NCBI GenBank assembly: GCA_026874595.1
Contig: CM049313.1
Span: 37,352,659 to 37,416,658 of the forward strand
Direction of reading: 5' to 3'
Length of the DNA stretch: 64,000 nt
DNA from: Sipunculus nudus
Lineage: Eukaryota; Annelida; Sipuncula; Golfingiida; Sipunculidae
In this document: positions 1 through 9,640 of the stretch, in pieces
Layout of the letters: the number at the start of each line of letters is the position of its first letter
How positions within the stretch are numbered: the stretch's first letter is position 1
Program-made: the position numbers and the translations under genes
The notes under the pieces: generated by a model
What the model was told of the DNA's origin: nothing
Database searches by the model: none
Seen by the model: only the letters and a program-made list of their open reading frames with translations

Positions 1-1080
1 TCAATTTTATTTTTCTTCTGCAACCTCGGGGCAAGGGGATCAAGTATGTCCGTTTCATTAATTTGTTTTTTTTCTTAGTTTAGCATGTATAACAACAGGC
101 TTATCTGAAAGGGATATAATCGGGAACAATACTTTGACTTTTCTTTCACACTATCATTTCAGTTTTGCAAAGTTTCCCAGCAAAACCACCTCAACACACA
201 GTCTCATTACATCGTATATGGCTGTTTAACACCTTGTTTTGGGACTGAGTGTTGGTAAACACAGTCCACGTGTGTCTGTTTACCATAACAAGGGCGTGAC
301 CAGAGGACTGATCATAAGGCTTAACAGGCGGTGTTTCAGCCAGCGGGAACATGTATTACATTTTTTGGGCTAAATTAGTCAGGATATCGCCGGATTGACG
401 TGGTTTGGCGGGCGATAAAGCGCTGTGTTTATGTTGACACCATTGATCGCGCCCGGTCCACTGTTTTTAACATTGTTAACAGGATTAAGCAAACGGTTTC
501 AGGGCAATATTTTGGCAGGTACAAATTTATTTTAAAGGGAAGAAACTATTTTTCGTGTTAATTCAATATGCTTTATAGGTGATTTTGCCCCTTTAAGATA
601 TATAACCCTGTGGCTGTTTTGTCACAAAATCTTTCTGCGCATGTGGAGTTCGTATATGCCTATGGTAAGGAAGCAGCTGGCAGGGGACGTTTTGTGTGAT
701 TTTTTAAACGTATAAAACATTTGAAATTATCAATAATTCCGGCTTTAAATCGGTAGCGTTATATGATTCCGCTGTTCTCTATTTGAGTCATGAAACATTT
801 ATTATAACATACCCTTCTCATATCCTACTATTTTTTTCCAGATTTGAACGAACGTGAGCAATGTCACTTTAGAGATGTTTTCAATATTTCCCAGCTTTAA
901 CACTGACATAAAAAAATCCTTAAGTCCCTGGCGTTTGTCGAAGTATGATCGTTGTGTGCCTATTAAATAATCCACCCTGCACGTTCTTTGGAATAAGTTG
1001 AAGTGCATAATTAGCTTACCAGTTCAGTGTTACCAGTTCCAGTAAAGAAAGAACAAAACAGAACTCCAAAAATATTTACA
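1..1080. other. Unannotated AT-rich stretch
   Basis: No ORF here looks like an exon. I see no element ends, tandem repeats or RNA gene. The only structure is ordinary AT-rich sequence with short T runs. Confidence 0.5.
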
Positions 1081-1084
1081 GTTC

Positions 1085-1250
1085 GGGGGGGGGGGGGTTC
1101 CACGGGGTCAGGACCCTCCTCCCCCCTTATTCATCAGAAACAACTTTTTTTAAGGGCTTCAGGCAAAATTTTGCGGCCTGGACCCCCCTTTTTTTAGACC
1201 TGGGAACCTTTTTTTTAGGGTTTTCATTAGTCCACCTGGGTTTGACCCTT
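1085..1250. repeat. G-run/C-run rich repeat fragment
   Basis: A run of about 13 G is followed by C-rich and T-rich runs and by phrases such as 'cctggacccccc' and 'gacctgggaacc'. This resembles the G-rich MITE at 2.4-2.6 kb in style, but I cannot see terminal inverted repeats, so it is only called a probable degenerate repeat. Confidence 0.3.
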
Positions 1251-1765
1251 AATATCAATTTGTTATTTTAATGACATGTTATCCAACCATTACATCTGTC
1301 TTAATCTCAATGAAGAAGTTCCTTGAATATGAATGTGTCAGAGCCTTAATATAAATAGTTTTAAAAGTCCAATTAGAAGAGACACATATGATGAGTCAGG
1401 AGTTCCGCAGTTAAATATTAATAAAGCAGTTTTTACTTTAAATACCACCATCTTGTTTGTTACTCGACATTTAGAGTGAAACGTTTGCTTTAAGATTTGA
1501 ACTTTTGACTTGTAATAGGTTCTCTTCCAAGGATCGGTTTTTATCATGAATGCCTTGTGTAAGAAGAAATATTAGAGAGTCATGTATTGTACAGACAAAC
1601 ATTGAGAAACTTCCAGGAAAAAATCAACCAAAAGTTTAATCTAACTAAAATATCGGTCCTTTTTTTTATTATGTATAGTAATTACTGTTAATGTTATGCA
1701 ACCAACAAGTTAATTTGCAAAGCAAAGTAATCAGAAACCATCCAATCACACAGTGTGTACTCATG

Positions 1766-1768
<3 letters not shown>

Positions 1769-1815
<47 letters not shown>
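1769..1815. repeat. (TA)n microsatellite
   Basis: An uninterrupted TA dinucleotide array of about 47 bp. The short reading frame running through it (Tyr-Ile repeats) is an artefact of the repeat. Confidence 0.97.
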
Positions 1816-1819
<4 letters not shown>

Positions 1820-2176
1820 GAACATCTCTTTGAAACGACGTCAAAGGTATCATCCCTTAAACCATCTTTTATTTCTTGATCATGTGACGGACCTATCATG
1901 ACGATATATGTATATATATTTATTTTATACTCTAACACATGAACAATTCACGAGCACATTAACGTGGAACCCTCAGACTCTTTATATAACTTTTTATGTG
2001 AGGAGTACTCGATGACCGAACAACTCTTTAAGAATACCAAATCACATAAAGAAACATATGTTAGTTTGACCTCTGTCCTGTCTGGCCGTTTGTATACTTG
2101 CGTTGTGAGGGACACTTTTCTCTGAATACTGTCCTATGTATATTATATATTATATATACCCCCTGTGTTCACAATC

Positions 2177-2277
2177 CGTTCGTTTGTGTTTGAGTGTGTG
2201 TGTGTTTGTTCACATTTTAACTTAAAAAATCCTGAAGAAAACCCGTGAAATATGCAGGGCCAAATAAGAATCGATTA
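2177..2277 (+). repeat. Dispersed GT-containing repeat, copy 1
   Basis: It holds 'ccgttcgtttgtgtttgag', a (GT)n run, 'tgtttgttcaca', then 'gaaatatgcagggccaaat' and 'aagaatcgatt'. The same order of phrases occurs at 39945-40067 on the plus strand and at 50162-50280 on the minus strand, so this is an interspersed family whose GT tract is internal. The family name and type are unknown. Confidence 0.6.
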
Positions 2278-2414
2278 TACTTTGGTATGTTTCGGTCACA
2301 TGATCCGGATTCAGAAATGTCATCAAGGAATATTCACAAATGTAAAGTCACTTATGCAAGAATGGAATAAGTGAATATAAAGGCGGTTTGGGAAGCATCC
2401 CACAATAGGGTCGC

Positions 2415-2556
2415 AGGCGCGGATCCAGGATATTTGCAGGGAGGGGTCAACGGGTGTCATGCCTAAAATTGTCTAAAAAAAGGTCGTTGGTTGATAGTGG
2501 GGGGGGGGGGGGGGGGGGGGTTAGACCCCCAAAACCCAACCTCTGGATCCGCGCCT
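2415..2556. mobile_element. Small G-rich MITE with terminal inverted repeats
   Basis: The left end AGGCGCGGATCCAG (2415) is matched by the inverted right end CTGGATCCGCGCCT (2543-2556). The element is about 142 bp, has no coding capacity and holds a run of about 21 G (2500-2520) followed by a C-rich segment. The terminal inversion and short size point to a non-autonomous DNA element. No target duplication is obvious, so the superfamily is unknown. Confidence 0.7.
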
Positions 2557-2559
2557 TGG

Positions 2560-3950
2560 GGACGATCCACATGGCGGAGGCTGGTATTCCTTAGAATGCA
2601 GATTCCTTGTGTTATAACTTTTATTGTGGGAACATTACTAAATTACCTGGATACTGATTTATGTAACAGTCATTTCTTTTCCGGATGAACCCAGTGATAT
2701 TGAACGATACCGTCTTAGCCAATTACACGTAAAATTGTAATCTTATGAAGAACTAGTGCTTTTAAAGCTCATTCAGTTATCAGGCCAATTTTCCTGTTGA
2801 GCACGATAACATACGAGACATAAATAACGTAAATTGGGTTCATTGCATTTACCTCAGTTTTATCTTTTAAGGCAAATGAGTGAGAATGAATTCTTTTACG
2901 TAAGATATAGCGCATTATGGCATCATAGGCAATCATTAAATAATATATAAAAATAAGGTCTCCTTCACTTTTTGTCGTTATTTCAAACAGGTTACGTAAT
3001 GTGTCATATTTTTTTGTAAATTTTACTCCTCTAAATTCCAATATGAATTCAAAGTTTAAAAAAAAAATAAAAATTTCCCGTAACGGTTAAAATGAGCTGA
3101 CAAGGTCATTTACATGTTTTACTTCATTAATTTACGCACTCGCATAAATAGGAGACATTAATTGTAATATTTTTGGTGTTCTTGTTCTGTCCTTATCATG
3201 GGAATGATGCTGAAAATACCAATTCCCTCACGCCAGCGTCCTGTTTAATTTATCATCGCCAACTATAATCACACAGGTATGACTACCTTAATGGGCTCAG
3301 GTAGCCAGCGGGTGTCAGAAAATGTGGACCCGTTAATTAATGGTTGCTCTATAGATGCGATGATATACAATGAGAAAGTGAAGACAGGATAGCGGTGTGT
3401 GCTGATAGTTTTTTTTTAATTTGTCCTTGGCACAGATAAATATATGTTCTAGTGATGTAAATCTCCCGAGTGAAAAGTTGCATGCTGCTTTAATACTTAC
3501 TCTTTCTTCATAGTAACACATCGTAATGAAAAAGACGACCCACGTGTTGCCTACATTTTTTATCTAATCTCTGGGGGAATTCTATCTGTAAATAATGGGA
3601 AAATAAGAGCTTTAGAAGGATGGTCCTATACTTCTTGAATAATTCCATTGAAGAAACAGCTTTCTCCATTTTTTTCAAATTTTCTAACATCAGTGGTAGT
3701 TTACTATTAGGACTACACAGGAGTATATCTATTTTTATATAATTAGGTAACTACGAACAGACACCTCAAAAGCAAAATTACATATTGAGAACTTTTTTTT
3801 CAGAAAATATAAGTCTAATTATTACCAACCCTCGCAAAAACATTCCCACAGTCTGTGTCTTCATCCAGGTCTCTTCGTGTGACTTTTTGCTTTCTGTTTA
3901 TTGCAGGGTGGGAATCTTTAATTTCGGCATGACATTGGTCAGTTCCGTAT
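2560..3950. other. Unannotated AT-rich stretch
   Basis: Short ORFs on both strands (up to about 90 codons) have no recognisable domain and no exon-like composition. No repeat ends were seen. Confidence 0.45.
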
Positions 3951-5040
3951 ATCTGTCTGTCTGTCTGTTTGTCTGTCCCCGCTCTACAGGCCACAATTTT
4001 AAATAAATGGCTCTGAAGTTTATAAAGTTGATAGGAAAACCAAAAGTTCTTGGAGTTTTTGGTCGAAATATATCAAAGGTCATAAAAAATTCAAAATGCA
4101 TTTTTCTATATATCTTTGTCACAAATAGTCGTAGCCACATAATCTGTAGCTCAAAATATTCGTCATTCCAAGGCCTTTCATTTTGCTGTAAAATTGTCTC
4201 ATTGTGCTGTTACCATTATTACATTTTTTCGGGAAATTCGTGAAATTTGAAAATTAGACCTTTATTTTTTACTTTTTTTTATTTTGAAGCTAGCTATTTC
4301 AAATGTTTTGTATCATATAGTGTTTAATAAGTTTTTATACGATTTATTTAAGTCTCTCGAAGTCTCGCACCGTTTCTCGTCACATGAGATTCCGAGATTT
4401 CGCTTAATGTCGCCGCAGAAGACGCGAATGTGCTGCAATCGTTTTGAAACTGATTTATCTTATCTACTGCCATAGTGTCTCGAAACTAATTTTTCGTTTT
4501 TCAAAAATAGCCACCAGGGGGCGCTACATTTCAAAAACCTTAAAAGTCACCTTTTATGTCATATTTCCGAACTTTAGGCAATATGACAACTTTTTTCCCA
4601 GCATCTGAACCTAGGATGAATAGCCTTATATTACTAGGGGAATTCGGCCTTATTTCACCGTTGCAATGGTAGCCTATTCTAGGGTAAACTTTCGAAGTTT
4701 TAAAGGGTAATTTTCTACCTTTGTCACCTGCAATAATGTTGAGGAAATCGTTGGTATATATCTATTATCAATCAAAGCCTACTGTTCTCGAGCAAAATCG
4801 AATAGCGGTCAAGGCCAAGGTCATCGAAAAACCTCTGCATTTTACATTCCTCATAACTTTGCCAATAATTGTCCTATCTGCACAGATATTTGCTAATTTT
4901 CTTCCACTATGCATTCTGCATATCTTGTTTTGGTTTGTCATGAAGGTTATGTCATTTTGTCAGTACCTCATCCTTTTCGTCTATTGTTGTCAGCTTCGTC
5001 GGCCATCTTGTTCTTTTGTCTGACGTATTTCATTCCACCG
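3951..5040. repeat. Probable old interspersed repeat region
   Basis: It begins with a CTGT-rich tract ('atctgtctgtctgtctgttt', 3951-3970), and its phrasing is typical of decayed interspersed repeats in invertebrate genomes. I cannot find a second copy in this window or define its ends. It contains the CTCF-like site at 4508-4526. A 100-codon ORF at 4721-5023 has no recognisable domain. Confidence 0.3.
4508..4526 (+). promoter_or_regulatory. CTCF-like binding motif
   Basis: The sequence TAGCCACCAGGGGGCGCTA carries the whole canonical CTCF core CCACCAGGGGGCGCTA as known from vertebrates. CTCF is conserved in Bilateria, so a functional site is possible. Nothing in the sequence shows occupancy. 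Confidence 0.55.
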
Positions 5041-7690
5041 GCCACAGTTTCAAAGCAATCGCTGTGAAATTAAAGAAAAAAGATCAGAAAATCGACTATA
5101 CTGTCTATCTGAAATACTAATTCAACTTCCGACAAGCGCTCGACCTATGACCATTTGATTTGTATTTTAAAGGATATCGTAAGATGCTGCAGATGAGCTG
5201 ATTGAAAAAGGATAATCTGTGAAAAGGCACGCCCCGACACAAATAAAATTATTGGGTCTGATTTAAAAGTCCCTTCTCTATAGATGTTAGTCTGTTTAAA
5301 TACAGTTACCAGTATGGTACCGCCATCTGGCAGTGACACTGGTACTATAAGGTTGCCACTGGGCGAATGTTGAATGAAAAAGTGAGGTGACCTGGATAAT
5401 GTGAATTATTATCAATGTGAATTGCCGTATCTTGGTGATCTGTCATCTTTACAGTGAATCGTAAATTCCATGCTACTTTTTGTCAGGCTGTGATGGAACC
5501 CCGTCCACTTCGGTGCATACCTTATATTCTTTATGCGACGGGGGAAGGCGAAAGACAAATGTGAAATCTGGTGAGTTTGACAAAGTAAAAACAGATAGTT
5601 GATTGGCCGTTGATGTCGATTTTCTATCTTTTTCTTAACTTGCTGGGGTTAACTATTGCCATGACTTGTATAAAAAAATTTGATATGGCAGTAATGTAAT
5701 AGTTTTTCCAAATTAATATAGATTTTTTGAGTCATTTATGACAAGAGCTGCAGATGGATTTAATTTCTTTACTGAGTGTGGTAGGGGTTACATTTCATTC
5801 GAGGCAGCAAAACTCAAACCGCCGACTTCATCCACTCGGCCCAGGCTTTTTCCAGGCGTGTGTCATATTTTCCTGGCATGTCAGCCACAGCTGGCTTGGT
5901 CATGACAATTTTATCACCATTATTAATTAAAAAAAAATCAGACGGAAGAACATTCAGTTAATGTTACAGTTAATGTGTAAAACAAGGAAAAACACGTATT
6001 TCCTGAAACTTGCAATAAATACATGTAATTTCCTAATTCACCCGGGTATTTACTGAAAACCATAGGAAATTCACGTATATCCTGAAATTGAGGGTTAATT
6101 TTTACCAAGATCCATTAAGGGCTTTAAAGGATGAAAGCAGAAGAATGACGGGTCCAGAGAATCACTGTTATGTCATTTATATACCTTGGCTTAACAGAGC
6201 GGCGTTAAGGGAAGGTATTAGTAGCCCCCGATTGAGTGATAACGCTGATAACATCATCATCATGATTTGCTTTATGGAGTTCAGAATATATACTGACTCC
6301 AGATCCAAGCAGTTGCTCCAAACAATGATACTGGTTTTGAGATTTCACTCCTCGATCTGTTAGGCAAATATACATGCAATGAATATTTATGTGTAAGACC
6401 CCATACAGAAAAAAAAAAACAAAGCGGGGGGGGGGGCACGAGTTTAATCTGAAAACCATCTTTTTTAAAGATGATTTCTGCAGTCACCACTGAAGAAGAC
6501 TATAATGAAAACACAAGGTGAGGGCAAAACCCTATCGCTGAATACCTCAGCCTCCTCGATATTGTTATATCAACAGCTATATAGTTAGTTCAAAGGGCGG
6601 GAATTCTCGCTTAAAGGGCTGCTACCTACATAGAAAATAGCTTACCTCACTTTAGATATTTGTATAAATATATATAATTTATATGTTAGAAATCAGGTAA
6701 ACACGCTGAAACATCTCATTTCAATCATAATATATAATTAAATATTTAGATTTAATTTTAAATATTAAGAGAGCTAATGATACATCTCATTTTGGAAACC
6801 ATGGGCATGGTTCAATATTAGTAATATTATATAAGAGGTTATTTCAAAAAATATACTTTGTATGTGTATATTTAATCATTTGTGAGCGCTTACATAAAGA
6901 ATGTAAACAATTAAATGAAACTGAATAAAATGGGGAAAAAAAACGATCATTTTTGGTGAAATTGCTTAAATGCCACAATGCTTCTTGATGTAAAAAAAAT
7001 AATATGCTTAAATAATCCTGATTTAATCGCAATATAAATGAAACCCTTCCTCTTTGTTGGTTGTCACAAACCACCCTTTTAATGGTATGATTAACTTAAG
7101 GTTCGAGAACTAGCTCAGTGTTTGTTGGATCTTTTTGAAATATTTAACAGGTTATACAGAAATGCCATATGCATAATGATCAATAATAAGTTTAACCTTT
7201 ATATATTGTATCGGATGTAACAGTGCCGACTACATTAAACCACTGGGCTTCGCGATAGTCTAAATTAGAATTTTATGAAAAATGGCCACCAGAGCAGAAT
7301 CGTTAATTTTTTTTGCACTCACTGTGTGAAAGAGGATGTTTTAAATAGTCTGATATTTTCAAATGACATGGGGATTGGCGCTATGAGGGCTCCGGTCTTA
7401 CCGGATCACAGAACAGTTTGATATCCAGTAAGAAAGTCTGAGTAAAATCGGTTAATTTCGTTCTGGAACAGAGAAAGGGATATGTGCTGTCACATCTTTG
7501 GGCTCCAAGCAATTATTTTCAAAATTCTTTCGCGTTTATTACATAAGTGCAACCTTTGAGATGTTGCCGTTATTTTTCTACAATTGGACCCTTTTAGATT
7601 CTTTGTGGTATTCAAACCAATCTGACATCGAAAACAGCCACATGGCCATTGCCGGAGGCTGTAATGAGGACCTTAACGGTCCCAATCATT
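5041..7690. other. Unannotated stretch
   Basis: No supported gene. A G run occurs at 6426-6436 and AT-rich tracts at 6660-6780. Short ORFs at 5145-5339, 6088-6490 and 6844-7074 have no recognisable domains and look like chance frames. Confidence 0.45.
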
Positions 7691-7698
7691 TCTGGTTT

Positions 7699-7863
7699 CT
7701 CAGAAAATGTACGTAGACTTATTATGAGTGAGAAATCTCAGAAAAAAGTACGGAGAATCATTATTAGGGCGAAATCTAAGAAAAGCACGGAGAATCATTA
7801 TGAGGGCGAAATCTAAGAAAAAGCACGGAGATTCATTATAAGGGCGAATTCTCAGAAAAAGTA
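7699..7863 (+). repeat. 38-bp tandem repeat, about 4 copies
   Basis: Four successive units of about 37-39 bp share 'cggagaatcattat', 'agggcgaaatct' and 'agaaaa'. The units differ by a few substitutions and by the length of the A run, as in a young imperfect minisatellite. Confidence 0.85.
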
Positions 7864-8940
7864 TCGCATGAAGAAAGTTTTATCATTAAGGTTATGGGTC
7901 TTTACGAAAGTGGTGACAATATTTAGCCCCAGTGTCATGATTCCGGATATACTGTCTGGAAAATATTGATTAAAAGGAATATTCACAAAGTACATGGCAT
8001 GCGATTCGCCACAGTGCGACATTGTTATTTTGCTTGTAATGGTTCTATTGATAATGTTTAACAATACCTACATTTCAACCTTCCATAATTTAATATCCAA
8101 AGTCTGACTTGTATTGGTACTGCCATATTGTAGATACAAAGCCCACTTTAGTGGTAAACTACTCTTATTAAAAACAGGTCGAATTTTACTTCCCCTTTGT
8201 TCCCGTTCTAAATAGGGAGCAAAATTCGACCGATAATTTAATTTGAGAAGTGATAAACATGCACCTTGGTTTCGATAGCTAACGCTTTGTCTCTAAAGAT
8301 AAAAAAAGATTCCTGTAGATGATCGATGACAATGAAATACGAATCAAAAGGGAAATCACTGGGATTAAGTCAACACGCTCAATATTTAATCGCTTGAGTT
8401 TAAAGTAACTGTCTTGCTGGATTAAGAAGGAGCGATGAAGAGCCGCAGAAATGTCGTGTTTATGCTATAAATAGATATGACAAAAAACATGTGGATGAAA
8501 TCTAGTATGATTACAATTAAGTTTAATATGGTTTCTTGTTTACATACAATAGCTGTCAGTTCAATGGAAGCATCCCTGTTTAAAATAGCCCGGCAGTCTA
8601 GTGCAACTTTAGTCCGGATCCGATAAAAGGTGAACTCTTAAAATAAGATAGAATCAGGCTGAGGATCCGAGTGCATCCTTTGTATGTACAGCCTCTGCTG
8701 ATTAAATGTAACTTACAGATTCCTACCTCAGATAAAACTTTCAGTTAAGAGATAATTCCAGGCCTTTGAATGAAAGTAATAAATGAATCACCACGGAAGG
8801 CTTTGATATTAAGGCTGACGTCAAAAGTACATCACGAAAAAACCGCAGTGAATGGGTCACCAGGGCCATTCTGATTATCCCATAAACTGCGTGAAATGAA
8901 TATCCATGGCCTTCGCAATGGTTATCATTGAAATATTGAA
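7864..8940. other. Unannotated stretch
   Basis: No exon-like ORF and no repeat boundary seen. The sequence is ordinary AT-rich DNA. Confidence 0.45.
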
Positions 8941-8942
8941 CC

Positions 8943-8987
8943 TCTCTCTCCCTCTGTATCTCTCTCTCTCTCTCTCCCTCTCTCTCA
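8943..8987. repeat. CT-rich microsatellite
   Basis: An imperfect (CT)n array interrupted by CCCTCTGTAT and CCC segments. It lies about 90 bp before the TRIM compound. Confidence 0.9.
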
Positions 8988-9076
8988 CACAATTTGTCTA
9001 TGATACCTCGCATGTCCCAGGCATGGATATACAGTGAGTCCTGTGTAATAAGACCACCGAACAAACGAGGGACTGG

Positions 9077-9233
9077 TGTTATGGGGTGATATAAAAGCGG
9101 ACCGAACTGTCTCGCTAGGAAAGCTTGCTTTTCTAGCGAAGCGGTTGGGACGCCGGACTTGTGCGCCACCGACCTGGGTTCGACTCCCGGATCGGCCCAG
9201 GATTTTTCCCCTCAACAATTTGTCTTAGTAACA
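9077..9233 (+). repeat. TRIM 5' LTR (copy A)
   Basis: It starts TGTTATGGGG and ends GTAACA, giving 5-bp inverted ends TGTTA/TAACA. The TATA-like TATAAAAG lies at 9090-9097. The four bases before it (CTGG, 9073-9076) recur right after the inverted LTR at 9637-9640, giving a 4-bp target duplication for the whole 9077-9636 compound. Confidence 0.85.
9134..9187 (+). promoter_or_regulatory. tRNA-like Pol III internal promoter in LTR A
   Basis: An A-box match TAGCGAAGCGGT (9134-9145) is followed 31 bp later by a B-box match GGTTCGACTCC (9177-9187). Both fit the tRNA-gene consensus, and the spacing is tRNA-like. The T-arm CTGGGTTCGACTCCCGG can pair, but the anticodon arm is degenerate, so this is a tRNA-derived promoter module and not a tRNA gene. 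Confidence 0.75.
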
Positions 9234-9236
9234 AAA

Positions 9237-9248
9237 TGGGGGCTCGTC
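9237..9248 (+). other. Primer-binding site, tRNA-Pro type
   Basis: TGGGGGCTCGTC, three bases after LTR A, is the complement of the conserved cytosolic tRNA-Pro acceptor end including CCA. Use of tRNA-Pro as primer is well known for some retroelements. The copies at 9512-9524 and 27562-27574 extend the match to TGGGGGCTCGTCC. Confidence 0.8.
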
Positions 9249-9352
9249 TAACGTGACGGTTAACTTTGTAGCCCAAGGAATAAGCTCACCACAGTGTGAC
9301 GCCTGGGATATTTAGTCTTGTTCTGATAGCAGAACGCTCTTAAGAGGGGGTG

Positions 9353-9508
9353 TGTTACGGGGTGACATAAAAGCGGACCGAACTGCCGCGCTAGTGAAGC
9401 TTGCTTTTCTAGCGAAGCGGATGGGCGCCGGACTTGTGCGCCATCGACCTGGGTTCGACTCCCGGATCGGCCCAAGATTTTTTCCCTCAACAATTTGTCT
9501 TCGTAACA
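9353..9508 (+). repeat. TRIM 3' LTR (copy B), with its own PBS downstream
   Basis: It runs from TGTTACGGGG to CGTAACA, with A box TAGCGAAGCGG (9410-9420) and B box GGTTCGACTCC (9452-9462). Unusually, it is followed by AAA and another tRNA-Pro primer-binding site (9512-9524), so it acts as a 5' LTR as well. That is expected in a tandem element or a recombination product. Confidence 0.8.
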
Positions 9509-9521
9509 AAATGGGGGCTCG

Positions 9522-9636
9522 TCCGGGAGTCGAACCCAGGTCGGTGGCACACAAGTCCGGCGTCCCAACCGCTTCGCTAGAAAAGCAAGCTTCCCTAGCG
9601 AGACAGTTCGGTCCGCTTTTATGTCACCCCGTAACA
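9522..9636 (-). repeat. Inverted, 3'-truncated TRIM LTR (copy C)
   Basis: Read on the minus strand it starts TGTTACGGGGTGACATAAAA and runs through the A box to the B box, then stops at CCCGGA. There the sequence becomes the complement of the PBS (CGAGCCCCCA). The junction lies inside sequence shared by the PBS and the antisense T-arm of the LTR. With copy B it forms an inverted repeat with arms of about 115 bp. Confidence 0.8.
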
Positions 9637-9640
9637 CTGG

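Larger units (their letters stand above)
9077..9508 (+). mobile_element. TRIM: miniature LTR retroelement, LTR-interior-LTR
   Basis: Two direct repeats of 157 and 156 bp (9077-9233 and 9353-9508) begin TGTTAYGGGG and end GTAACA. They flank a 119-bp interior with no ORF. Directly after the first repeat and three A's comes a primer-binding site complementary to the tRNA-Pro 3' end. A purine tract AAGAGGGGG (9342-9350) lies just before the second repeat. These are the hallmarks of an LTR element too small to code for any protein, i.e. a TRIM. It must borrow reverse transcriptase and integrase from another element. Each LTR also carries a TATA-like box and tRNA-like A and B boxes. The same 119-bp-interior layout recurs at 27318-27733. 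An alternative reading as tRNA-derived SINEs fails to explain the PBS, purine tract, TG...CA ends and 4-bp target duplications. Confidence 0.85.

Noticed and set aside
1691-1879. Tyr-Ile repeat frames over (TA)n arrays, here and at 32764-33033 and 48430-48750
   Set aside because: Pure microsatellite translation.
2491-2688. Poly-Gly frame
   Set aside because: Translation of the poly-G run inside a MITE.
9077-9636. The A/B-box repeats read as tRNA genes or ordinary tRNA-derived SINEs
   Set aside because: The anticodon arm does not fold, there is no A tail or long target duplication, and the LTR, PBS, purine tract and 4-bp duplication features are left unexplained by that reading.
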